Shown one piece after another: positions 26,598 through 33,892 of a stretch of 64,000 nucleotides of DNA. Within the stretch, counting starts at the first letter, position 1. Each line of letters opens with the position of its first letter. The stretch covers positions 124,001 through 188,000 of the forward strand of contig CAVWUM010000002.1 in NCBI GenBank assembly GCA_963758205.1. The letters run 5' to 3'. This DNA comes from Owenweeksia sp963758205 (GTDB lineage Bacteria > Bacteroidota > Bacteroidia > Flavobacteriales > Schleiferiaceae). The notes below the pieces were generated by a model, which was not told the DNA's origin, searched no databases, and was given only the letters and a program-made list of their open reading frames with translations. Position numbers and translations under genes: made by a program.

Positions 26598-27713
26598 ATG
26601 GAGCTTTATCTCGGTGCAGCATCGGCTATATGCCCACTGGGCAATACTCTTGAGGGTATCTTTAAGGAGATGGCCCTTGGCAATACCGGAATAAAAAAAA
26701 TGCCGGATGCCTTTGGGCTTGGCAAGGAAGAATTTGCCGGCATAATTCCGGACGAGCTGATCACTGAAAAGGAAAGCACCAGGCTGCGTGGGATGCTTTG
26801 CACTTCCATAAACTCAACTATTAATGGTCTGAAAGATTCAGCCACTATTAATGCGGAGAGCACCAGGGTAATACTTTGCACCACCAAAGGCGAAATAGAT
26901 AAACTGGAAACCGAAGGTGCCGAAGCTGCTCAACTCTACAATCTCTCTACATTTTTACAGAACAAATATAGCCTTGCATATAGGCCAATTGTTATTTCAA
27001 GTGCCTGTGTAAGTGGTTTATTGGGTGTTATCAATGCTGCCAAAATGATCCGCTCAGGCATTGCCGAAAATGTACTGGTAATTGGTGCCGACCTGGTTAC
27101 AAAATTCACCCTATCAGGGTTTATTTCCTTTTACGCCACGGCTACCACGCCCAGCAAACCCTATGATAAAAACCGTGATGGTATCAATCTGGGTGAAGCT
27201 GCGGCTAGTGTGGTTATCAGCAGTAATGCGGATATTTATAAGGATGTGTTGGGAAAATACCTTGGTGGCGCTTCGGCTAATGATGCCAATCACATATCAG
27301 GACCATCACGCACGGGCGAAGGTTTGTACCGAAGTATAAATAGTGCTTTTGAAGAAAGCAAACTCAGTGCGGATGAAATAGATTTCATTTCGGCACACGG
27401 CACTGCCACTGCTTTTAATGATGAGATGGAGGCCATAGCCTTTAACAGACTTGAAATGAATAACGTGCCGCTCAATAGCATGAAAGGATACTTTGGACAT
27501 ACTTTGGGCGCAGCCGGTTTACTTGAGAGTTTAATTGGCCTGCAATCTCTTAAAAGTAAATTACTCCTTAAATCATACGGGTTTGAAAATGCAGGGGTAA
27601 GTAAGCCCATAAAGGTGCTGACCGAAAACCAAAAAGGAAGGTTCAAAACCATGCTCAAAACTTCTTCAGGATTTGGGGGAAGTAATGCGGCAGCAATATT
27701 TGAGGTGGTATGA
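26598..27713 (+). CDS. Beta-ketoacyl-ACP synthase (intact)
   Basis: A 371-residue KAS I/II type condensing enzyme, shorter than FabF (about 410) but with all catalytic residues: Cys in SSACVSGLLGVI, His in SAHGTATAFNDE and His in GYFGHTLGAAG, plus the terminal SSGFGGSNAAAIF. It is the only fully open, catalytically complete ketosynthase of the cluster as the sequence stands. It begins directly after the thioesterase stop. A 121-bp gap with REP-like hairpins follows it. Confidence 0.9.
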   Translation: MELYLGAASAICPLGNTLEGIFKEMALGNTGIKKMPDAFGLGKEEFAGIIPDELITEKESTRLRGMLCTSINSTINGLKDSATINAESTRVILCTTKGEIDKLETEGAEAAQLYNLSTFLQNKYSLAYRPIVISSACVSGLLGVINAAKMIRSGIAENVLVIGADLVTKFTLSGFISFYATATTPSKPYDKNRDGINLGEAAASVVISSNADIYKDVLGKYLGGASANDANHISGPSRTGEGLYRSINSAFEESKLSADEIDFISAHGTATAFNDEMEAIAFNRLEMNNVPLNSMKGYFGHTLGAAGLLESLIGLQSLKSKLLLKSYGFENAGVSKPIKVLTENQKGRFKTMLKTSSGFGGSNAAAIFEVV

Positions 27714-27758
27714 ATAGGATTGATAGCAAAAATTCAAAGTGGAGTTTGCGGAGTGTAT

Positions 27759-27817
27759 CCCCTCCTATTTTAGGAGGGGCCAGGGGTGGTAAAGAATTTC
27801 AGAGAAATTCTAACCAC
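27759..27817. repeat. REP-like double hairpin in the pigment operon
   Basis: First hairpin: CCCCTCCTA (27759-27767) / TAGGAGGGG (27771-27779). Second: GTGGT plus AGAATTTC, loop AGA, then GAAATTCT plus ACCAC, ending near 27817, with a one-base bulge. This type of C-rich/G-rich intergenic hairpin is common between Bacteroidota genes. It could attenuate or stabilise the operon mRNA. Confidence 0.65.
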
Positions 27818-27834
27818 ATAAAAGCTTTAATACA

Positions 27835-28443
27835 ATGAAAAAGCTATACCTCACATCCCACGTATCCATCTCCCGTAAGGAAATAAACCACAATGGTGAG
27901 CAAGTAGCTGCTGCCAATACCAATCTCGCAGAGTTGCTTAGGGAAGCCTACCAGGTGCTGGGATTATCCTACCCAAAGTTTTTTAAGATGGACAACCTTG
28001 GAAAACTTGGGGTAATTGGCACCGAGCCTTTTTTTAAGGATGGAAGACTAAAGGAAAAGTATGCAGATGATGAGATAGCCGTGGTGTTGGCCAATAGCTC
28101 TTCGAGCATGGAGAGTGATGTACAGCACTATAAAAACTATACTGATGATAAGGCCAGCCCGGCCATATTTGTATATACTCTGCCAAACATTGTAATTGGC
28201 GAAATTTGCATCAGGCACCAGCTTTTCAGCGAATCTAATTTCTATATTTTTGAAAAATTTGATGCTGCCGAAATGCTTGTGCAGGCGCAGGTACTTTTAA
28301 GCACTACCGATTGCAAGGCGTGCATTTTAGGATGGGTAGAAAGTTTTGAAGATAATTTTGAAACCGTGTTTTTTCTTTTGGAACAAGATGGGGAAACGGA
28401 GGCCACGAAAGAAGTACTGAATGAGATTTACAGCAAACAGTGA
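27835..28443 (+). CDS. Ketosynthase-like protein lacking the active-site Cys (N-terminal half only)
   Basis: A 202-residue protein resembling the N-terminal half of a beta-ketoacyl synthase. IFVYTLPNIVIGEICIRHQLF aligns with the segment that precedes the nucleophile in KAS enzymes, but where the Cys should stand the sequence reads SNFYIFEKFDAAEML. No second half with the catalytic histidines exists. It therefore cannot condense by itself; a partner role like a chain-length factor, or a scaffold, is an inference. It is flanked by two repeat-bearing gaps and followed by the second ACP. Confidence 0.65.
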   Translation: MKKLYLTSHVSISRKEINHNGEQVAAANTNLAELLREAYQVLGLSYPKFFKMDNLGKLGVIGTEPFFKDGRLKEKYADDEIAVVLANSSSSMESDVQHYKNYTDDKASPAIFVYTLPNIVIGEICIRHQLFSESNFYIFEKFDAAEMLVQAQVLLSTTDCKACILGWVESFEDNFETVFFLLEQDGETEATKEVLNEIYSKQ

Positions 28444-28470
28444 TTGCTATATTCGTGAGTAAACAATGAT

Positions 28471-28499
28471 AAATCTGCGCAATTCAGCGAAATCTGCGC
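28471..28499. repeat. Short direct repeat AAATCTGCGC
   Basis: Two copies of AAATCTGCGC (28471-28480 and 28490-28499) lie 9 bases apart in the 72-bp gap between the ketosynthase-like gene and the second ACP gene. The motif resembles the dispersed 'AAATCTGCG' intergenic repeats seen in many Bacteroidota. Confidence 0.45.
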
Positions 28500-28515
28500 G
28501 AACACTAAATAAAAA

Positions 28516-28779
28516 ATGGAAAACCTCGAAAACGAACTAAAAGCTCAGATCATTGAGCAATTGAACCTGGAAGAAATGGAAGTGGACGATTTTGAAAACC
28601 GCGATCCACTATTTGGAGATGACGGGCTTGGACTTGACTCCATTGACGCCCTGGAGCTTATAGTACTTCTTGAAAAAGAATATGGTTTGAAAATAGAAAA
28701 CCCCGAGCAGGGTAGTAAAATTTTCGCCACCATCAACTCTATGGCCGCTTACATCAGAGAGCATAAGGCTACTGCATGA
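28516..28779 (+). CDS. Acyl carrier protein (pigment cluster, second copy)
   Basis: An 87-residue carrier protein with phosphopantetheine Ser in GLGLDSIDALELIVLLEKEYGLKI. It differs clearly from the first ACP (DSI rather than DSL), so the two probably serve different enzymes, for example starter loading versus chain extension. Its stop overlaps the next ketosynthase start by 4 bases (ATGA), indicating translational coupling to that enzyme. Confidence 0.9.
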   Translation: MENLENELKAQIIEQLNLEEMEVDDFENRDPLFGDDGLGLDSIDALELIVLLEKEYGLKIENPEQGSKIFATINSMAAYIREHKATA

Positions 28780-29967
28780 AAATAGCAATTACAGGTATGG
28801 GAATCGTTTCGGCCATTGGTAACAATGTAGCCGAAAACCTTGAATCGCTGCTGGCACAGAAAACCGGCATCGGAAGAGTAGAGTTCCTGGAGTCTCGTTT
28901 GGCCGACACCCACCTGTTTGGGGAAATAAAGCTGACCAACGCTCAATTGAAATCAGAGCTGGGCTTAGAACCTGACATGCTGATTTCCCGCACCAGCTTA
29001 CTGGGCATAAAGGCCGTAAGGGAAGCACTGGAAACTATTTCTACAAATGATGGGCTACGCACTGGCCTCATTTCAGGCACTACCATTGGGGGCATGGATC
29101 GCAGTGAAGGCTTTTACCGCGAATACCACACTAACGGTACAAAAAGTAGGATTACTGACCTGCTTACGCATGATTGTGGTGATACCACTGAAAAAATTGC
29201 AGATTACTTTGGCATTCATGATTTTGTGAATACCATCAGTACCGCCTGTTCCTCTTCTGCCAATGCCATAATGATGGGCGCCAACCTGCTGAAAACCGGA
29301 AAGCTGGATCGTGTTATTGTGGGTGGAGTTGATCCCCTCTCCTACTTTACCGCCAACGGTTTTAACTCCCTTATGATTTTGGATAACGAGTGGTGCAAGC
29401 CCTTTTCGGCCAACCGTAAAGGACTGAACCTGGGTGAGGGTGCTGCCTTTTTGGTATTGGAAACCGAGGAGGCTGCCAAACAACGAGGAAATGAAATCCT
29501 GGCTTATGTAAGCGGTTACGCCAATGCCAACGATGCCTATCACCAAACGGCATCATCACCTGATGGACGTGGTGCTACAATGGCCATGCAGGGCGCATTG
29601 GATATGGCTGGACTAAAACCCAACGGATATTCAATACATCAATGCCCACGGTACTGGTACCAATAATAATGATGAGTCTGAATCTACAGCCATTCACAAT
29701 ATTTTTAAGAAAGCTAAACCGCCCATAAGTTCCACTAAAAGTTATACTGGCCATACCCTTGGCGCAGCCGGAAGTATAGAAGCGGTGTTTTCTGTTTTGG
29801 CTTTACGCGAACAAGTGGTTTTCCCTAACCTTAATCACCAGGAAGCCATCGCTGAAAACGATTGGCTACCAGTCACTGAAGTCCGTAAAACAGAAATCCA
29901 AAACATACTTTCCAACTCCTTTGGTTTTGGAGGGAATAATAGCTCGGTGGTGTTTGGGAAGGTGTAA
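28776..29967 (+). pseudogene. Beta-ketoacyl-ACP synthase with a single-base frameshift
   Basis: Two frames encode one KAS of about 397 residues. The first runs from ATG 28776 through Cys in ISTACSSSANAIM to MAGLKPN and then goes out of frame, stopping at 29666. The second continues in the +1 frame with DIQYINAHGTGTNNNDESE and STKSYTGHTLGAAG to NSFGFGGNNSSVVF. Deleting one G of the GG at 29625-29626 restores a complete enzyme with Cys-His-His. As written the product lacks both histidines. The C-terminal fragment is fully conserved, so error or very recent mutation is likely. It is coupled to the second ACP. Confidence 0.85.
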
Positions 29968-29979
29968 ATCTGTAGGTAA

Positions 29980-30336
29980 ATGAAGTTAAATCTGATTGTA
30001 CTAAAAACTAGAGAACCTGAAAGTCTGAAAAAGCAATATGAGCTTCTGGGATTAACTTTTGAGTATCACAACCATGGAAATGGCCCCTTTCATTTTTTCG
30101 CTGAAGTAGAAGGTTTGGTTTTTGAAGTTTACCCTTTGTCAAAACAGGTACAAACGGCTGATAATACGCTACGGTTAGGTTTTGAAATCAAGAATATAGA
30201 ATCTTTAATCACCCGCTTAGAGGGCACAAATTGGATAGTTACAAGTGATCCAAAACATACTACCTGGGGTAAAATCGCTATTATTCAAGATTTAGATGGT
30301 CGCAAAGTTGAACTAAAAGAAAGCATTAACAACTAA
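29980..30336 (+). CDS. VOC (glyoxalase/bleomycin resistance) family protein
   Basis: A 118-residue vicinal-oxygen-chelate fold protein: MKLNLIVLKTREPESLKKQYELLG, then HFFAEVEGLVFEVYPL, and a second beta-alpha-beta half ending IAIIQDLDGRKVELKE with the usual metal-ligand Glu. Enzymatic role is unknown; relatives include dioxygenases, lyases and binding proteins. It sits between a ketosynthase and a ketosynthase-like gene with 12-14 base gaps. It is not a standard part of aryl polyene clusters that I know, so it may be a passenger or a tailoring function. Confidence 0.78.
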   Translation: MKLNLIVLKTREPESLKKQYELLGLTFEYHNHGNGPFHFFAEVEGLVFEVYPLSKQVQTADNTLRLGFEIKNIESLITRLEGTNWIVTSDPKHTTWGKIAIIQDLDGRKVELKESINN

Positions 30337-30350
30337 TCGTACCAATATAA

Positions 30351-31295
30351 ATGCCCACCTACCTCTCTCCTTCCTTTTGCATTTCTTACCAAAACACTGT
30401 TTCCGGTAAATTAGAGCTGAAGCCATTGGCTGCTATGGAGCAACCCGCTTTGGTAGAACCCAATTACAAGGAACTGCTGAAACCTGCCCTTTTGCGGAGG
30501 ATGAGCAAGGTTTTGAAAATGGGAAACTATTCCGCGAAAGCGGTACTGACCGATAACGAGGGGAATGTGACTGAGCCTGATGCCATTGTGGTAGGCTCTG
30601 GTTTAGGTTGTATTCGTGATACCATTGGGTTTATTGATGAAGTATTGAAAAATAATGAGCAAACACTTGCACCAACAGCCTTTATCCAATCCACCCACAA
30701 CTCTATTGCCGGGCAAATTGCCCTGATGCTCCAGAACTACCGCTACAACATGACGATAGTGCAAAAGAGCATTTCGTTTGAAATGGCCTTAATGGATGCT
30801 GAATTACAACTGGCCACCGGTAGTGCCAAAAGCGTATTGGTAGGTGCCGCTGACGAATTAACTGAAAACCTGGAGAACCTTCTAAAAGAACTGGCCGCAG
30901 AAATGAATGTGGAAATGCCAACTATGGGTGAAGGCGCTGCTTTCTTCTTAGCTACATCAGAAAAGCAGGCTGATAGCGTAGCACAAGTGGAAACTGTGGC
31001 AACACTTAGCAATGGTCAAAACATTGAGAGCTTTTTAAGTAAAAACAACATTGAGATTACGGATTACGACCTGATCCTTAGCGGAGATAGCCAATTAACC
31101 AATTCAACTATTCCACAAATTAATTTCAAAGATTACTGCGGAGAATACTTTACGGCACCAGCCTTCGCAACACACCTGGCTTTGGAAGCGATAAAAGGAA
31201 ATCTTGAAACTCCGGTTACATCTGCTGTAAAGCGAATTTTGATATTGAATACCTTTGGCGGAAACTATGGAGCTATAGGGCTTAAGGCAGTTTGA
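30351..31295 (+). CDS. Beta-ketoacyl synthase-like protein without the nucleophilic Cys (chain-length-factor-like)
   Basis: A 314-residue KAS-related protein. STHNSIAGQIALMLQNY aligns with the region before the active site and the C-terminus NTFGGNYGAIGL with the KAS end motif. The nucleophile position reads TIVQKSISFEMALM, with no Cys, and no 'AHGT' or 'GHT' histidine motif is present. This is the pattern of 'beta-ketoacyl synthase, N-terminal-like' partners in aryl polyene clusters, which pair with an active KAS as a chain-length factor does. Its stop overlaps the next start by 4 bases. Confidence 0.78.
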   Translation: MPTYLSPSFCISYQNTVSGKLELKPLAAMEQPALVEPNYKELLKPALLRRMSKVLKMGNYSAKAVLTDNEGNVTEPDAIVVGSGLGCIRDTIGFIDEVLKNNEQTLAPTAFIQSTHNSIAGQIALMLQNYRYNMTIVQKSISFEMALMDAELQLATGSAKSVLVGAADELTENLENLLKELAAEMNVEMPTMGEGAAFFLATSEKQADSVAQVETVATLSNGQNIESFLSKNNIEITDYDLILSGDSQLTNSTIPQINFKDYCGEYFTAPAFATHLALEAIKGNLETPVTSAVKRILILNTFGGNYGAIGLKAV

Positions 31296-32050
31296 CGTAC
31301 AACAATCTACAGATTTATTTTATCGCGGCATTTTTGGTGTTGGTGGTGCTTTCTACACTTAACAACCAGTATTTATGGTGCCTGCTGGCGCTCGGAATTA
31401 TATATCTGGGCTTTATCTCATGGGGTGCCAGTAATATCCGGTCGGGCTACTTTTTAAAAACACTTTCACGTAGCTCAATACCCAATCGAATTGCACTTAC
31501 GTTTGATGATGGTCCGCATCATAATACCCTGAAGATACTCGAGGTTTTAGAGAAATATAATGCCAAAGCCACCTTTTTTTGTATCGGTAAAAACCTAGAG
31601 ACCTATCCCGATATTGCCAGACAAATTCTGGCTGAAGGCCATACCCTCGGTAACCATACCTACAGCCATCCTGTAAGATGGGGCTGGCTTTCAGTAGATG
31701 CCGTAAAGCAAGAGGTAGAAAAGGGAGAGCAGACTCTTAAAGCTATCACCGGAAGAGATTCGAAGCTTTTTCGTCCGCCATTTGGAGTAACAAACCCAAA
31801 TATTGCCAGGGTTCTAAATAGTCTTGATCGACATGTTATAGGGTGGGATTTGCGCTCGCTGGATACCGCCATTAAAGATGAGGAGCGGCTTTACAATCGC
31901 ATAATTAAAAAGATAAACCGAAGCAGCATTTTGTTGTTTCATGATACACAGGAACATACACCTAAGGTGTTAGAACGCGTACTTGCTTATTGCAATAAGG
32001 CTGGCATTAAAATTGTCTCGCTGGGCGAGTTGTTGGAGATAGAAGTCTGA
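31292..32050 (+). CDS. Polysaccharide deacetylase family protein (membrane-anchored)
   Basis: A 252-residue NodB-homology (carbohydrate esterase 4) protein with two N-terminal hydrophobic helices (about 8-45). The family motifs are present: LTFDDGPHHNTL (MT1, metal Asp), GNHTYSHPV (MT2, two metal His), FRPPFGVTN (MT3) and LLFHDTQEHT (MT5). It would deacetylate an N- or O-acetylated sugar in the envelope. The start is TTG at 31292, overlapping the previous stop as TTGA. Its location in a lipid-pigment operon suggests modification of the glycolipid carrier, an inference only. Confidence 0.88.
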   Translation: MTYNNLQIYFIAAFLVLVVLSTLNNQYLWCLLALGIIYLGFISWGASNIRSGYFLKTLSRSSIPNRIALTFDDGPHHNTLKILEVLEKYNAKATFFCIGKNLETYPDIARQILAEGHTLGNHTYSHPVRWGWLSVDAVKQEVEKGEQTLKAITGRDSKLFRPPFGVTNPNIARVLNSLDRHVIGWDLRSLDTAIKDEERLYNRIIKKINRSSILLFHDTQEHTPKVLERVLAYCNKAGIKIVSLGELLEIEV

Positions 32051-32074
32051 TACAGTCATCCTCCAAAACCCCAC

Positions 32075-32177
32075 ATCGACAGGCTCAGTGCAGGCTCTTC
32101 AAAGGGGGGTTTGGATTCGTGTTCCGAAATAAAGTAACAGGCCACATCCCCCCTGGAGGGGGGCGCAGGGGGGTTAC
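32075..32177. repeat. Repeat-rich gap upstream of lolA
   Basis: Contains a 'TCGACAGGCTCAG' stretch (32077-32089), a G6 run at 32104-32109, and a G/C hairpin CCCCCCT (32148-32154) / AGGGGGG (32157-32163), followed by another GGGGGG at 32168-32173. Such elements recur between Bacteroidota genes. No coding potential was seen. Confidence 0.55.
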
Positions 32178-32201
32178 GGAGTTAAAATTTAATTTAAATA
32201 G

Positions 32202-32831
32202 ATGAAACACATTCTTAAAATCACGATTTTCAGTCTTTTTGCTTTTACAATAAATGCCCAAGACCTCACCCCTGCCAAAAAACCCAAAACGGTAAAAGAT
32301 GCATTCACTAAAATGAACGCCTCTACCAAAAGCTTTTCGAGTGACTTTAAGCAAACCAAGGAGTTTTCGTTTATGGACAGACCGTTGGTGAGCAACGGAA
32401 AATTTTACTATCAAAAAAGTGATCAGCTACGCTGGGAGTATATATCTCCGCTTCAATATGTTATGCTGATTAATGGCGATAACATCCGCATTAAAGAAGA
32501 TGGAAAGGTAAAAACCTACTCTTCTGCGGTAAATGAAGTTTTTAAAACCGTTAAGGAAATAATACTTGGCTGTATTAGCGGAGAAATTCTGAATGACCCC
32601 AATTATGAGCCTGCCTTTTATGAAAGTGACAAGCTGTATCAGGTAAAGCTGCAGCCCAAGGACAAGCAACTGAAAGAGTACATTAAGGAGATCAATATAT
32701 TTCTGGATAAAAGCAGCAACGAATTGAGTTACCTTATCCTTAAAGATGGTTCTGGTGATATCACCAAAATTGAATTCCAGAACAGGAAAATCAACCAGCC
32801 TATTGACGAGGGTGTTTTTAGTAAGTTTTAA
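32202..32831 (+). CDS. LolA-like outer membrane lipoprotein carrier protein
   Basis: A 209-residue periplasmic protein with a cleavable signal peptide (MKHILKITIFSLFAFTINAQ). The mature part has the LolA half-barrel pattern: FSSDFKQTKEFSFMDRPLVSNGKFYYQKSDQLRWEYISP (in part FSSDFKQTKEF, GKFYYQKSD, LRWEYISP) and later KIEFQNRKINQPIDEGVF. Aryl polyene and flexirubin clusters carry their own LolA homologue, thought to ferry the pigment lipid to the outer membrane. Housekeeping LolA is an alternative, but the position favours the pigment role. Confidence 0.87.
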   Translation: MKHILKITIFSLFAFTINAQDLTPAKKPKTVKDAFTKMNASTKSFSSDFKQTKEFSFMDRPLVSNGKFYYQKSDQLRWEYISPLQYVMLINGDNIRIKEDGKVKTYSSAVNEVFKTVKEIILGCISGEILNDPNYEPAFYESDKLYQVKLQPKDKQLKEYIKEINIFLDKSSNELSYLILKDGSGDITKIEFQNRKINQPIDEGVFSKF

Positions 32832-32879
32832 TCGCCATAATGCCTGATCTTACAGTTTTCACAAAACTTTTTTCACGTG

Positions 32880-32943
32880 TCCATTTCCCTCTACCGTTGG
32901 AGAGGTGTGTTTCGCGCCAAAGCGTGAAACGGGGTGTGGGGTT
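32880..32943 (+). repeat. REP-like element lying across the start of the hypothetical exported protein
   Basis: Two hairpins: CCCTCTACC (32887-32895) / GGAGAGG (32899-32905), and GTTTCGCG (32909-32916) / GCGTGAAAC (32922-32930, one wobble), then GGGGTGTGGGG. The layout is that of Bacteroidota C-rich/G-rich intergenic repeats. It supplies codons in frame with the gene that follows. Confidence 0.55.
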
Positions 32944-33496
32944 CATCACGATCCTATTTCTTTTCATTATTACTATTGAAAACGTTTCGGCTCAAACCTC
33001 CGGAATAACCAACCCATTTCTAGCCTCTCCTACCCATCTCTTTACTTCAAAACTCACTTACAAGGAAAATACCTTTAACGGCTACCTGGGTGTGAAATAT
33101 ACGGATGCCAATAATTTCAGAATCTCCTTCAACTCCACTATGGGGGGTACTTTGATGGATCTGGAATGGAAAAATGGAGAGTTTATAAAGCACTACCTGC
33201 CTGAGCAGCTCAATCGCAAAATCATTATTAATAAACTACAGAATGACTTTGAAATGATGCTACTGCACATTTTAGCAGAAGGGCACTGGAAAAATAATAG
33301 CACCATGAAAGTAGGCTGCCATAAATTTCAATTTGAGAAAGCCAATAATCTACCCACAGAAGTAGTAGACCGTAATTGGATTGGCCGGAAAAAGCGCTCC
33401 CTCAGTTTTGATTATGGCGAAGGAAAAAATCTAAGCAGCATTCGTTTAAAACATCATAGTTTTGCCCTGCAAATGGAACTTAGCAGCATAGAATAA
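32924..33496 (+). CDS. Hypothetical exported protein of the pigment cluster
   Basis: I do not recognise the family. Using GTG 32924 gives 190 residues starting MKRGVGFITILFLFIITIENVSAQ, a textbook signal peptide (basic end, hydrophobic core, ASA-like cleavage before Q). The in-frame ATG at 32840 would add 28 residues, mostly translated from a REP-like element, and put the hydrophobic core unusually deep. The mature part is rich in beta-strand pattern (NTFNGYLGVKYTDANNFRISF, LRWEW-like GTLMDLEWKNGEF), like small outer-membrane or periplasmic lipid-binding proteins. It lies between lolA and a dehydratase, overlapping the latter by 1 base. Confidence 0.65.
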   Translation: MKRGVGFITILFLFIITIENVSAQTSGITNPFLASPTHLFTSKLTYKENTFNGYLGVKYTDANNFRISFNSTMGGTLMDLEWKNGEFIKHYLPEQLNRKIIINKLQNDFEMMLLHILAEGHWKNNSTMKVGCHKFQFEKANNLPTEVVDRNWIGRKKRSLSFDYGEGKNLSSIRLKHHSFALQMELSSIE

Positions 33497-33864
33497 TGGA
33501 AAAACTTATACCTGATTTTTACAATGTATTAAACACAGCCGATCTTGGTAATAACAGCTATGAGGTTAAGGTTTCCATGAATCCCGATGCTGAAGTTTAC
33601 AAAGGTCATTTTCCCGGGCAACCGGTAGCTCCGGGCGCCTGCCTTACCCAAATGGTAAAAGAGGTGGTAAATAGTATTACAGGCCAGGATATGAGGCTGA
33701 CCGAAGCTCAGCAAATTAAGTTTTTGGCTACGGTAAACCCGGTTACATGCCCCGAGCTTTTACTTGATCTGACTATCGATAAAAGCGAAAACGGTGTAAA
33801 AATCAAATGCACCGCCAAAGACGAAACCACAAGCTATTTTAAAATAAGTGGAACCCTCGCCTAA
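33496..33864 (+). CDS. FabZ-like 3-hydroxyacyl-ACP dehydratase (second hotdog dehydratase of the cluster)
   Basis: A 122-residue hotdog protein with the FabZ/FabA signature YKGHFPGQPVAPGACLTQMVKEV, here GHFPGQPVAPG with the catalytic His, followed by the substrate helix. Aryl polyene clusters usually have two dehydratases that work as a pair (ApeI/ApeP); this and the gene at 25748 fit that arrangement. It overlaps its upstream neighbour by 1 base (ATAATGG) and is followed directly by the glycosyltransferase. Confidence 0.82.
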   Translation: MEKLIPDFYNVLNTADLGNNSYEVKVSMNPDAEVYKGHFPGQPVAPGACLTQMVKEVVNSITGQDMRLTEAQQIKFLATVNPVTCPELLLDLTIDKSENGVKIKCTAKDETTSYFKISGTLA

Positions 33865-33892
33865 GGTAAATTCAGCAGCCACTGCAAAAGAT

